This document shows positions 45,201 through 52,666 of a DNA stretch of 64,000 nucleotides, one piece after another (position 1 is the stretch's first letter; each line of letters opens with the position of its first letter). A program made the position numbers and the translations under genes. The DNA is from Anoxynatronum sibiricum. GTDB lineage: Bacteria; Bacillota; Clostridia; Peptostreptococcales; Tindalliaceae. The notes under the pieces are model-generated. The model saw nothing but the letters and a program-made list of their open reading frames with translations, was not told the origin of the DNA and ran no database searches. Location of the stretch: assembly GCF_039414295.1 (NCBI RefSeq), contig NZ_JBCITM010000006.1, positions 153,984 through 217,983 on the forward strand. The letters run 5' to 3'.

Positions 45201-45582
45201 CTGAATAACAGTAGTCAATCCAGCCGGTAAAGGCAAAGAGGTTTTTCAGGGCCAGCACCGCTTGCTCCCGGGTAATGGGAGAGGCGGAATGAACGGCCTT
45301 GTTACCCAGTTTTTGGATGTAGATGAGCATGGGGAAGAGCTGGCTGTCGATGGTGCTTTTGAACTGGTAATCGTGGAGGAGGGCCCCCAGCTTTTCGTCG
45401 TAAGGAACCGTGAGGGCTTCGTCGAAGCTGTACACCCATTTCACCGCCAGCTCCAGTGCCCGGCGGGTGAGGATGGCGGTGGTGGCGTAGGAAACCACCA
45501 GGCTTTTTTCCGCCTCTATACAAGCATCACAAAAGGAACGGTACTTGGCTTCTTTTTGCAGAAACTGGAAGTTGCCGGGCAT
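42259..45582 (-). CDS. hsdR: Type I restriction enzyme R subunit
   Basis: Restriction and translocation subunit of 1107 residues. Residues 1-130 are a DUF4145-like helical domain, followed by a coiled coil (about 145-190). The PD-(D/E)XK nuclease core is seen as FIDYVLYGDDGKPLAVVEAKK (Asp243, Glu258, Lys260, written here with its neighbours). The SF2 translocase has MATGSGKT (Walker A, about 371-377), DESH (471-474), GLTATP, and a C-terminal lobe with QMIGRGTRLC. It cuts unmodified DNA after looping it past the HsdM2S core. The start follows AAAGGAG. It is separated from hsdS by 257 bases that hold a strong terminator, so it probably has its own promoter. Confidence 0.94.
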   Translation of the reverse strand: MPGNFQFLQKEAKYRSFCDACIEAEKSLVVSYATTAILTRRALELAVKWVYSFDEALTVPYDEKLGALLHDYQFKSTIDSQLFPMLIYIQKLGNKAVHSASPITREQAVLALKNLFAFTGWIDYCYSEDYAEAHFDENLLPDKAQEQKTLQELQALQQRLGAQDQKLEEIIAENQRLRQENTAKREANRQQRTYKVDEITEFQTRKLYIDLELELCGWTFGKNCLEEVEVTGMPNASGIGFIDYVLYGDDGKPLAVVEAKKTSIDPKMGQVQAERYADCLEKQYGYRPLIFYTNGFEYYLWDDRSYPERMVSGLYTKEELLWTLYRRDHRQSLENPMINDAITNRAYQKLAIGAVCHSLNRGNRKALLVMATGSGKTRTAISLVDVLLSRGWIKNALFLADRTALVRQAKKNFKHQLPELSLCNLLDSKDNPESRMVFSTYPTMMNAIDDVKNSTGQKLFTRGHFDLIIIDESHRSIYKKYQAIFSYFDAILIGLTATPRNDLDKNTYEIFELENNVPTYAYELDEAINDGYLVPYHTIETKMKFLEEGIHYDDLPEDEKELFEETFDDDVRDISSEELNAFLFNSDTVDRVIRELMEKGLKVEGGDKLGKTIVFAKNKKHADFIVKRFNLLYPEYKGEFALPVYTGINYVTATMDDFEVKERLPQIAVSVDMLDTGIDIPEILNLVFFKKVRSKTKFWQMIGRGTRLCENLFGAGIHKEEFRIFDYCGNFEFFRVDKNGKEAKMMVSLTEKLFNVKLGIIRELQNLDYQREDYEAHRKALIEAVLAEVLKIDENKFSARMKLKYIHKFNQRQDYENLSENDLRELAEHVAPLIPALDEEEMAKRFDYLMYTIEYAELKGLESSKPKRKVVTTAEKLSEKGTIEKVRQQEELIRRVQTQEFWDHADLMDYEMVREAFRDLVRYIEEKTKKIYYTNFTDEVIDSNTRIGDFKVNYLENYRKKVNRYLKDNQDDIVVYKLRHNRQLSTDDLKHLEQVLWHDLGTREDYQKEFGDEPLMKLAGEIVGLDPKAANEVFAEFLSDENLNQNQMEFVNLIVKHIIQNGSLDKKVLNEHPFNKAGNVQQLFDKKIDTAVKIVHVIDRLNDRLSV

Positions 45583-45676
45583 AGGCGTTCTCCTTTCGGT
45601 GTCAGACTAACAGGCACTATGTTCATTTTAACATATCGTATGGACAAACTGTGTGAATAATCATTAAGTTTTGAGC

Positions 45677-45733
45677 AAAAAAAATCGAGATGGTGCGGGC
45701 ACCCTCTCGACAAAAACTCTGGAGAGTTTTTGT
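45677..45733 (-). terminator. Double hairpin with U-tract between hsdS and hsdR
   Basis: On the minus strand, ACAAAAACTCT and its exact complement form an 11-bp hairpin (45710-45733). Directly after it comes a CGAGA.GGTGC/GCACC.TCTCG hairpin (45686-45709) and eight T residues (45677-45684). This is a consensus rho-independent terminator about 100 bases after the hsdS stop and about 95 before hsdR. The first hairpin could act as an anti-terminator or protect the transcript end. Confidence 0.88.
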
Positions 45734-45839
45734 TCCTCAGTAGTATTATACACGGATGCCCACAAATGATGCAATCTCTTTTGAAGTTGTTGATCTGAGG
45801 TGACTTATCAGTATCTTTGTCTTTTCTTTGTTTCGGCAA

Positions 45840-47012
45840 CTAATTGAAACTCTTTCCACTAAAGGCTCGTTGCATCAGGCTGTTGTAGTTGTTTTCCATT
45901 TCGGTTAGTGATTGCTCCATGAGTTGTTTTTGGACTTCGATTTTTTGGACAATCTCGGCGAATTGGTTTTGGAGTTTCAAAGGAGGTACAACAATTCTAA
46001 TTCTTTTCATTTGACTTAACACCAGATCTCTATTAGCAATACCCCTGGTGTATTTTTGTGCTTGTTCGTAACAGTATTTGGAATTTAGCATTTGCTCAAA
46101 ATACTTGCCATTTATCTTATCTTTATCAAATTTTAGAACCGCTATGTGTACCCAATTTAAAAATTTTATGTCAATATCAACAAGTTTTGCATACCCAGTT
46201 GTTCCACCTTTAGTATATAGTATATCTCCGTAATCTGGCTTACATCTGCTTTTGTTTTCTTCATATACTTCGTTGCTTATATATCTAACCTCTGAAAAAT
46301 CCCATTTTCCTTTAATTATATCCTTAACAGAAACAAACGGTATGCCGCTCTCAACATATTCAAGGGATTTATGTGGACCATCTTTGACAAAATAACAACT
46401 TTCTCCAATGCTTGAATTTGTCCAACTATGCTTGTTTATTGCCGGATCTCCAAACATCTCATAAAACGTGGATTGAATCAGCTCATCCATCAGCTCAATC
46501 TGCTCTTTTCGCTTGTCGATGAGCGACTGTGCTTTGTCCAGGACTTGGACGATTTTTTGCTGGATTTTGATGGGCGGCAGGGGGATGACAATATCCTCCA
46601 CAATTTTCTTAGATATTTCCTTGAAAGTGGCTCCTCTACCCAATGCATTAAGTTGATCATATTGGCTTGCTAAATAATAGTACAAATACTCGCTATCCAA
46701 AACAGCGCTATTACAAATGATATTCTTGAATCCCTGATTTGTACAAAGCTCAACACCTGCCAAGGCTACTTTTCCGATTGGCGCTCTTGTTGTTAATAGG
46801 ACTGTGCCAACTGGAAGCATTTTAAGATTGCTGGATTCAAATCCTTCATCGGTTATTTTCCTGCTTGTTGAGTAGATATATCCGTTACTCTTTTTTTCTA
46901 AATCAGCTGGTGTTATCCAATATATTCTGCCTTCCCAATATTCTTTTTTATTGGTTTTTGGAGTGCTTCCAGAAACAATTTCAGCAACATCTTTTAGCTT
47001 TACAATCTCCAC
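45840..47012 (-). CDS. hsdS: Type I restriction-modification specificity subunit
   Basis: Protein of 390 residues with two target-recognition domains joined by helical spacers. The first begins KLKDVAEIVSGSTPKTNKKE and ends PLPPIKIQQKIVQVLDKAQS; the second begins SSIGESCYFVKDGPHKSLEY and ends VPPLKLQNQFAEIVQKIEVQ. These paired ends are the central and distal conserved regions. Each domain reads one half of a split recognition sequence; the target cannot be read from sequence. The start is GTG at 47012, two bases after the hsdM stop. The gene, especially the second recognition domain (about 46000-46400), is much more AT-rich than hsdM and hsdR. Confidence 0.93.
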   Translation of the reverse strand: MEIVKLKDVAEIVSGSTPKTNKKEYWEGRIYWITPADLEKKSNGYIYSTSRKITDEGFESSNLKMLPVGTVLLTTRAPIGKVALAGVELCTNQGFKNIICNSAVLDSEYLYYYLASQYDQLNALGRGATFKEISKKIVEDIVIPLPPIKIQQKIVQVLDKAQSLIDKRKEQIELMDELIQSTFYEMFGDPAINKHSWTNSSIGESCYFVKDGPHKSLEYVESGIPFVSVKDIIKGKWDFSEVRYISNEVYEENKSRCKPDYGDILYTKGGTTGYAKLVDIDIKFLNWVHIAVLKFDKDKINGKYFEQMLNSKYCYEQAQKYTRGIANRDLVLSQMKRIRIVVPPLKLQNQFAEIVQKIEVQKQLMEQSLTEMENNYNSLMQRAFSGKSFN

Positions 47013-47014
47013 CC

Positions 47015-48466
47015 CTACACCATCCTCTCAATGTCATCCAACCCATCAAGAATCTGCTGTTCCAGGGTTCTGATTTTCCCAATAATCACTTTAGGTGCTT
47101 CGTACTGCACTTCTTCATATTCCGTTTCCTTGTACCGGTTAATGGACAGGTCGTAATCATTCCCCACAATCTCTGCTTTGTCCACCAGAAAGGATTGCTC
47201 TGTTCGCTTTCGGTCCTGCTCTGCTTCCCGGTTGTGGAAGCGGTGGATGATGTCCTGGATGTCGTTCTGCTCAATGGGCTGGCGCTTGTCGTCCAGGGAA
47301 TAGCCGTCGGCTTTCATGTCGTAGAACCAGACTTTGTCGGTGCCGCCGGAGCCGGTTTTGGTGAAGATCATAATGGCAGTGGACACGCCGGCATAGGGTT
47401 TGAAGACGCCGCTGGGCATGGAAATAATGGCGTGAAGGTGGTGGTTTTCGATGATTTCCTTGCGGATGGCTTTGTGAGCGTTGGAGCTGCCAAAGAGGAC
47501 ACCGTCGGGGACAATGGAGGCCACCCGGCCGCCTTTTTTCAGGATGCGCAAAAACAGGGACAGGAAGAGGATCTCTGTCTTTTTGGTTTTAGTTATTTGC
47601 AGCAGCTCGGCAGAAACGCTGTCGTAGTCCAGGGAGCCTTTAAAGGGGGGATTAGCCAACACCAAAGTATAGCGGTCTTTGTCTTTGTTCACTTCCGCCA
47701 GGGAGTCCCGGTATTCGATGTTGGGGTTTTCCACGCCGTGAAGCATCATGTTCATGGCGCCGATGCGGAGCATGGTGCGGTCCATGTCGTTGCCGTGGAA
47801 CATGGTTTTGCTGTAATGCTCTTTCAGCTCTTTGTTGGCAAAGAGGTCTTCGTGATTTTTCTGCAGGTATTCACCGGCGGCCACCAGAAAACCGGCAGAA
47901 CCGGCGGCGGGGTCGATGATGGTGTCCGTGGGGGTGGGTTGCATGAGGGCCACCATCATGCGGATGATGTGGCGGGGTGTGCGGAACTGGCCGTTGGTGC
48001 CGGCGGTGGATAGCTTGGTCAGCAGGTATTCGTAGAGATCGCCGTTGGCGTCCCGGTCTTCCAGGGGCAGGGCGTCAACGTTGGTGACGATTTTTTCCAG
48101 CATCTGGGGAGTGGGGATCATGAAGATGGCGTCGTCCATGTATTTGGCGAAGGCGGAGTTGGCGTCGCCGTGCATGTTTTTGATAAAGGGAAAGACTTGC
48201 TTACTCACCACTTCGTACATGGCGTTGGCGTGGAGCTGCTTGAAGTTTTTCCAGCGGTAGTTTTCCTGGTCTGGGGCGAACATGCGCTCGGGTTCAATGC
48301 CCAGGATTTCGGCGTTTTGCTCCAGGTCCGTTTGTTTATCGTCCAGCCCTTTGATAAAGAGGAGGTAGGTGAATTGTTCGATGACGGAGAGGGGGTTGGT
48401 GATGCCGCCTGTCCAAAAGATTTCCCAGATTTTGTCTACTTTGTTTTTCAGTTCGCCTGTGATCAT
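47015..48466 (-). CDS. hsdM: Type I restriction-modification methyltransferase subunit
   Basis: N6-adenine methyltransferase of 483 residues. The N-terminal helical HsdM_N domain occupies about 1-130. Motif I is DPAAGSAGFLVAAGEYL and the catalytic motif is NPPF (in LVLANPPFKGS). PDGVLFGSSNAHKAIRKEII and AIISMPSGVFKPYAGVSTAI are typical HsdM stretches. It pairs with HsdS to methylate the target on both strands. The ATG at 48466 is six bases after AGGAGG; a longer frame from 48496 includes that ribosome site. First gene of the hsd operon. Confidence 0.95.
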   Translation of the reverse strand: MITGELKNKVDKIWEIFWTGGITNPLSVIEQFTYLLFIKGLDDKQTDLEQNAEILGIEPERMFAPDQENYRWKNFKQLHANAMYEVVSKQVFPFIKNMHGDANSAFAKYMDDAIFMIPTPQMLEKIVTNVDALPLEDRDANGDLYEYLLTKLSTAGTNGQFRTPRHIIRMMVALMQPTPTDTIIDPAAGSAGFLVAAGEYLQKNHEDLFANKELKEHYSKTMFHGNDMDRTMLRIGAMNMMLHGVENPNIEYRDSLAEVNKDKDRYTLVLANPPFKGSLDYDSVSAELLQITKTKKTEILFLSLFLRILKKGGRVASIVPDGVLFGSSNAHKAIRKEIIENHHLHAIISMPSGVFKPYAGVSTAIMIFTKTGSGGTDKVWFYDMKADGYSLDDKRQPIEQNDIQDIIHRFHNREAEQDRKRTEQSFLVDKAEIVGNDYDLSINRYKETEYEEVQYEAPKVIIGKIRTLEQQILDGLDDIERMV

Positions 48467-48530
48467 GTGTTGCCTCCTGTTGTTTTGTTGTGTCACTTTG
48501 AGTGATATGGGTGAAGATACCCTTGCCTTC

Positions 48531-48597
48531 CATTATACAGGTTTTATTCGTCAAAAACGGGAATATTTCTTCAATTTTATTGAAATACTGTTCACCT
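48531..48597 (-). promoter_or_regulatory. Promoter-like dispersed repeat upstream of hsdM (copy 2)
   Basis: Reading on the minus strand, ATAAAACCTGTATAATGG ends about 65 bases before the hsdM ATG, with a consensus TATAAT at 48537-48532. A TTGACG lies 11 bases upstream of it, too close for a normal -35. The block matches 25669-25735. The 335-base gap upstream of hsdM also holds a GC-rich section (CCGCCTGCGGCGG, about 48661) and the terminator of the histidine kinase gene. Confidence 0.55.
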
Positions 48598-48734
48598 TTT
48601 TCATCTTTTTTTAACTTTTGGGTCTACCAGTGTCAGTGGTGTGTGCCATAGAGCTACAAAACCGCCTGCGGCGGTATTACAGTGAATAGGTGATTTTGTC
48701 CACAGCCGTATTACGCATGCTATTTCCTATACCT

Positions 48735-48786
48735 TAAAAAGCCTGCGGCATGCAATCCGTTGAGCATTGCACGCCACAGGCTTTTT
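48735..48786 (-). terminator. Terminator of the PAS histidine kinase gene
   Basis: AAAAAGCCTG...CAGGCTTTTTT forms the outer stem, with TGCAAT/ATTGCA pairs inside, 16 bases past the kinase stop. A and T runs on both sides make it able to work in both directions, but only the minus-strand gene ends here. Confidence 0.88.
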
Positions 48787-48801
48787 TGAATGATGCTGCT
48801 A

Positions 48802-50922
48802 TTACGTTGTCCTGGCTAGTTTCACATTGACCTCAACCCGGGTGCCCACGCCCGGTGTGCTGGTGATCTTGATTTCGCCGCCCATCAGCTCCACCAGCTC
48901 ACGGGTGATGGCCAGGCCCAGCCCTGTGCCTTTTGATTGAGACACTGAGCCGTCATCTGCCTGGTAGAAGGGCCGGAAGAGTTTTTTCAGGGTTTCTTGG
49001 GTCATGCCGGGTCCGGTGTCTTCCACCACCAGCTTCAAGTGGTGGTGTTCGGCGGTTTCCTCACAATGGATGGCGATGTGCACCTCACCTTTTTCAGTGA
49101 ACTTGATGGCATTGCCGCCCAGGTTCAGGATGATCTGCCGCAGCCGGTCTGGATCTGCCAACGCTTGGTGTGGCAGGTTATTGGCCAGGGTTATTTCCAG
49201 GCGAAGGTGCTTTTGAATGGCCAGGGAGCGAAGGGGGGCAAAGGCTATTTGTATTTCATCTTCCAGGCAGAAGACTCTTTTATTCAGTTTGATTCCTCCG
49301 GCTTCAATTTTGGCGTAATCCAGCACGTTATTGATAATGGCCAGCAAATTGCTGGCGGCCTGTTGCATGTTGTGAAGGAACTCCGCCTGCTCTTCATCCA
49401 GTGGCGTGGTTTCAAGAAGTTGAATGAAACCGATGAATCCGTTGAGGGGGGTGCGCATTTCGTGGTTCATGTGGGAGAGGTAACGGCTCTTGGCTTCATT
49501 GGCATCTTTGGCCTGGCCCAGGGCTGCTTCCAGTTGCTGGTTCTTCTGTTCCAGCAGTTGGGTGAATTCCTGCAGCTTTTCTTCCACCTGTTTTCGCTGG
49601 GTAATGTCTTCACAAAAGGCGACCAGCTGATTTTCGTCAATACGGGCAATGTGGATGCTGCCCCAGTATCGTTCCCCATTTTTACGAAGGCCGATGTACT
49701 CGCCTGAAACGGGACCCAGATCCTTTTCTTCTCCCTTTCCCACTTTGCCGGCTGCCCCCAGTTCCGGGGGCAGAAGATCGATGACTTTCATGGTTTTCAG
49801 TTCTTCCTCTGTGTACCCGGTCATCTCACAGCCTGCCGGGTTTGCCCGCAGGTAACGGGTTTCGTGGTCTGTGACGAAAATGCCCAGGGGAGATTTATCC
49901 ACATAGGCACGGTAGGCCTGTTCATTTTTTTCCAGGGCCAGTTCCATTTCTTTTCGCTCTGTAATGTCTGTGCGGGTGCCTCTCATGATCAGGGGTTTGC
50001 CATCATTTGTACGAGAAACCACTTTGCCCCTGTCTTCCACCCACACCCAGTGACCTGCTTTGTGCTTCATTCGAAACTCGACGGTGAACATAGAACCCTT
50101 TTCAGCGGCCTCGTCAAAAATAGAATAGGCTTTTTTGAGATCATCAGGGTGAATCATGTGGCGCCATGCTTGGGCATCGGTGGGCTGCAGCTCTGAAATC
50201 GAATAGCCCAGCATTTCAGCCCACCGGTCATTATAGTCGTTTTCGCCTGTCTGCACATTGTATTCCCAGATAGCCACATGGGTGGCCTGAATAATTTCGT
50301 TGAGACGGTTCCGCTCATCTTCCAGATCCTGCAGGTTTTTTGACCGATCAAGGAACAGCCCCACCTGGGAGGCGAAAAGATCAGCCAGTTCCTGATTGAT
50401 CAGGGATTTACCCTTGTGCATGATCAGGGTGAACTCCCCCATGATTTGATCCATTTTGTTGATTTTGATGACAGCCACCTGCCCCAGGTGAAGGGTTTTT
50501 TCCAGCAGGCTGACAAGGGTGGCCGGGAACACATTGCCCATGCTCTCCTGAAGGCTGTTGAAGGTGGTCAGATTGCTTGTCTCAATGGCTGCGCGGCGGG
50601 CCTGATCGTAGGGCCACCTTTTGCCCACCAGTTGAAAGCCCAGGAGACTGGACATTTTCATCAGGTATTCAGGCGGGCCGGCAACAGCCTCTGTGACGAC
50701 TTCCATGGTGCTTTCGTCAAGAAGGTTTAGGAAGGCATAGTCGGCCCCGGTGATGGCGCGCATGAAGGCGATGATTTCGTTAAGATCCGGCGCCTGGTTG
50801 GTTTCCATAAATTGCCGGTTAAAGACCATCATCTGCTTTAGTGCCTCTTTTTCATGATGTTGCTGGGTAATGTCATTAAACTGCTGCCGATCGGTTGAAT
50901 GGTTGCCGTTCCCTTTTACCAT
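48802..50922 (-). CDS. GAF/PAS sensor histidine kinase
   Basis: Cytoplasmic kinase of 706 residues without membrane helices. An N-terminal GAF-like sensor (about 40-195) is followed by PAS 1 (about 205-325, ending VVSRTNDGKPLIMRGTRTDI) and PAS 2 (about 335-445). HisKA has the phosphoacceptor His487 in SHMNHEMRTPLNG, and the ATPase has N-box NLGGNAIKF, DTGPGM and GTGLGLAI. No receiver or Hpt domain is attached, and no response regulator is adjacent, so the partner is encoded elsewhere. The start follows GGAGGG. It stands apart from the hyu operon by 282 bases. Confidence 0.9.
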   Translation of the reverse strand: MVKGNGNHSTDRQQFNDITQQHHEKEALKQMMVFNRQFMETNQAPDLNEIIAFMRAITGADYAFLNLLDESTMEVVTEAVAGPPEYLMKMSSLLGFQLVGKRWPYDQARRAAIETSNLTTFNSLQESMGNVFPATLVSLLEKTLHLGQVAVIKINKMDQIMGEFTLIMHKGKSLINQELADLFASQVGLFLDRSKNLQDLEDERNRLNEIIQATHVAIWEYNVQTGENDYNDRWAEMLGYSISELQPTDAQAWRHMIHPDDLKKAYSIFDEAAEKGSMFTVEFRMKHKAGHWVWVEDRGKVVSRTNDGKPLIMRGTRTDITERKEMELALEKNEQAYRAYVDKSPLGIFVTDHETRYLRANPAGCEMTGYTEEELKTMKVIDLLPPELGAAGKVGKGEEKDLGPVSGEYIGLRKNGERYWGSIHIARIDENQLVAFCEDITQRKQVEEKLQEFTQLLEQKNQQLEAALGQAKDANEAKSRYLSHMNHEMRTPLNGFIGFIQLLETTPLDEEQAEFLHNMQQAASNLLAIINNVLDYAKIEAGGIKLNKRVFCLEDEIQIAFAPLRSLAIQKHLRLEITLANNLPHQALADPDRLRQIILNLGGNAIKFTEKGEVHIAIHCEETAEHHHLKLVVEDTGPGMTQETLKKLFRPFYQADDGSVSQSKGTGLGLAITRELVELMGGEIKITSTPGVGTRVEVNVKLARTT

Positions 50923-51138
50923 ACGGCACCCTCCTCATGCTTAATGAATTCTCTTCCTATTGATGATTCTTCATGATGATTCTTTTTTTATTCTCTGCCT
51001 TTCACTGTGATCATGCCGGCAGATGGATCTCATTCATTTATGATTATAGAGAATACATATCCATTTATTTGATTTTTACTCGATGAACTGACTGCGAATT
51101 GCTACGCGAGGAATCGGTGGAGACTTGAAAGGGCAAAC

Positions 51139-51164
51139 AGGAAAAGCGGGCCAGGCGGCCCGCT
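51139..51164 (-). terminator. Terminator of the hyu/nhaC operon
   Basis: AGCGGGCC AGGC GGCCCGCT is a perfect 8-bp GC stem, 40 bases past the nhaC stop, followed on the minus strand by TTTTCCTGTTT. It closes the operon. The remaining space to the kinase gene (50923-51138) holds nothing else I recognise. Confidence 0.85.
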
Positions 51165-51204
51165 TCAAGCTGAAGCAATCTGAATCAATTTTCCATATCA
51201 TTCG

Positions 51205-52641
51205 TTACACTTCCGCAACCACTTCTGCTTCGTCTTCATACACCTCTTTAAACTGGGCGAAGCCTACCAGTGCGTAGATGGCTGCGATGATGGGGCAAAG
51301 GATGCAGAAGAATGCGTAGGGGGCGTAGGCGAAGACATCGACACCCAGAACGCCGCTGACAAACACCGCTGCCGTTGACCAGGGCACCAGGTAGGCAAAG
51401 ATGGTACCGCCATCTTCCAGTGTTCTTGATAGCACCACCCGGCTCAGTTCATACTTTTTATAGGAGTTTTTCATAATCTGGCCTGTTAAAATGATGGCGA
51501 TATACTGGCTGGCACACAGTACGGTGACCACTAAGCCAATCACCAGGGTGGAGATGACCACTGCAGGTTTGGAGTTAACCACTTTGCTCAGTTTGCTGAG
51601 AATCACGGTGAGCACACCGATTCGCTGCAAAATTTCTCCCATTCCAACTGCGAGAAATGCCAGGGCGGTGGCACCCATCATTCCCAGCATGCCGCCTCTT
51701 GAAAGCAGTCTGTTTAAATCAGCAATGTCGGTGTTGATGGAGAACCCTGTACCCAGAGAGCTCATGATGGTTTTGATGTCATAAATGCCGCCCTGGAAGA
51801 TGAAGGCCATGACGATTCCCAGCAGCGCACTGGCGACGAGGGCCGCAATGGGCGGCACTTTTTTGACGGCCAGCACAACCGTGATAATGGGGACCAACAG
51901 CAGCAGCGGGTTGATGTTGAAGTTCTGTGTCAGGGCCTGCTGCATGCTGATGATGATGGTCGTATCCAGTGTTTCTGCACTGTAGCGCATGCTGATGATA
52001 AAGTAGAGCACGGCGGAGATGATCATGGCCGGCACCGTGGTGTACAGCATGGACCTGACGTGGTCAAAGACATTGGCGTCAGCCATGGCGGCGGCCAGGT
52101 TGGTGGAGTCGGAAAAGGGGGACAGCTTGTCTCCGAATACAGAGCCGGAGACGATCATGCCTGCGGTAATGGCCGGATTGATGTTCAGGCCAATGCTGAT
52201 CCCCATAAACGCCACCCCCAAAGTGGATATGGCTGAATAGGAGCTTCCTGTGAAAAAGGAAAGAATACAGCAAATAAAGAAGCCGGCCAGCAGGAAGGAG
52301 GTAGGCGTTAACACACCCAGCCCATAGTAGATGATGGTGGGAACGATGCCGGACACAATCCACGAGCCGATGACAGCCCCCACCGTCATGAGGATCATGG
52401 CTGCCATGATGACTTTTCCACATCCATCAAGAAAGAACTGGTGTACTTCTTCCAGTGTGAAGCCGCTCAACAGGCCGGCAATGGCGGCTGCCACCACTGC
52501 CAGCAGGAAGATGGCCTGGGTGTTGATCTTGAAAACGCCAAACCCCACCATGAAGATGGCTGCCAGGGCCAGCATCACCACTACTGCCATTCCAAAGCTT
52601 ACCTGCCGGTTGTCCTTCAACTTCTCTTTTGAGCTTTCCAT
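51205..52641 (-). CDS. nhaC: NhaC-type Na+/H+ antiporter
   Basis: Membrane protein of 478 residues with about 11-12 helices. The NhaC signature region is seen in GSVFGDKLSPFSDSTNLAAA, which carries the ion-binding polar residues, and in FFTGSSYSAISTLGVAFMGI. NhaC homologues include Na+/H+ and Na+-malate/lactate-type exchangers. Placed as last gene after hyuB, 25 bases downstream, it may exchange a carboxylate or amino-acid product for sodium rather than control pH; this is inference. The start follows AAGGGGG. Confidence 0.88.
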   Translation of the reverse strand: MESSKEKLKDNRQVSFGMAVVVMLALAAIFMVGFGVFKINTQAIFLLAVVAAAIAGLLSGFTLEEVHQFFLDGCGKVIMAAMILMTVGAVIGSWIVSGIVPTIIYYGLGVLTPTSFLLAGFFICCILSFFTGSSYSAISTLGVAFMGISIGLNINPAITAGMIVSGSVFGDKLSPFSDSTNLAAAMADANVFDHVRSMLYTTVPAMIISAVLYFIISMRYSAETLDTTIIISMQQALTQNFNINPLLLLVPIITVVLAVKKVPPIAALVASALLGIVMAFIFQGGIYDIKTIMSSLGTGFSINTDIADLNRLLSRGGMLGMMGATALAFLAVGMGEILQRIGVLTVILSKLSKVVNSKPAVVISTLVIGLVVTVLCASQYIAIILTGQIMKNSYKKYELSRVVLSRTLEDGGTIFAYLVPWSTAAVFVSGVLGVDVFAYAPYAFFCILCPIIAAIYALVGFAQFKEVYEDEAEVVAEV

Positions 52642-52666
52642 TTTTTTACCCCCTTGTCACTGTTGG

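Noticed and set aside
43930..45236. Several long open frames in other frames of hsdR (for example 43930-44463 plus, 44237-44620 minus, 44865-45236 minus)
   Set aside because: They lie wholly inside the well-supported hsdR gene and have Pro/Arg/Trp-rich shadow composition.
46865..48013. 382-residue plus-strand open frame
   Set aside because: It is antisense to hsdM and hsdS, rich in Val/His/Phe/Gly as expected of the complement of a GC-rich gene, and has no ribosome site.
33374..48466. A prophage or integrative element covering the whole defence region
   Set aside because: No integrase, structural genes, tRNA target or flanking direct repeats were seen at the borders.
48661..48720. CCGCCTGCGGCGG hairpin as an extra terminator or RNA
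   Set aside because: Short stem without a T-run, and the strong terminator at 48735 already explains the gene end.
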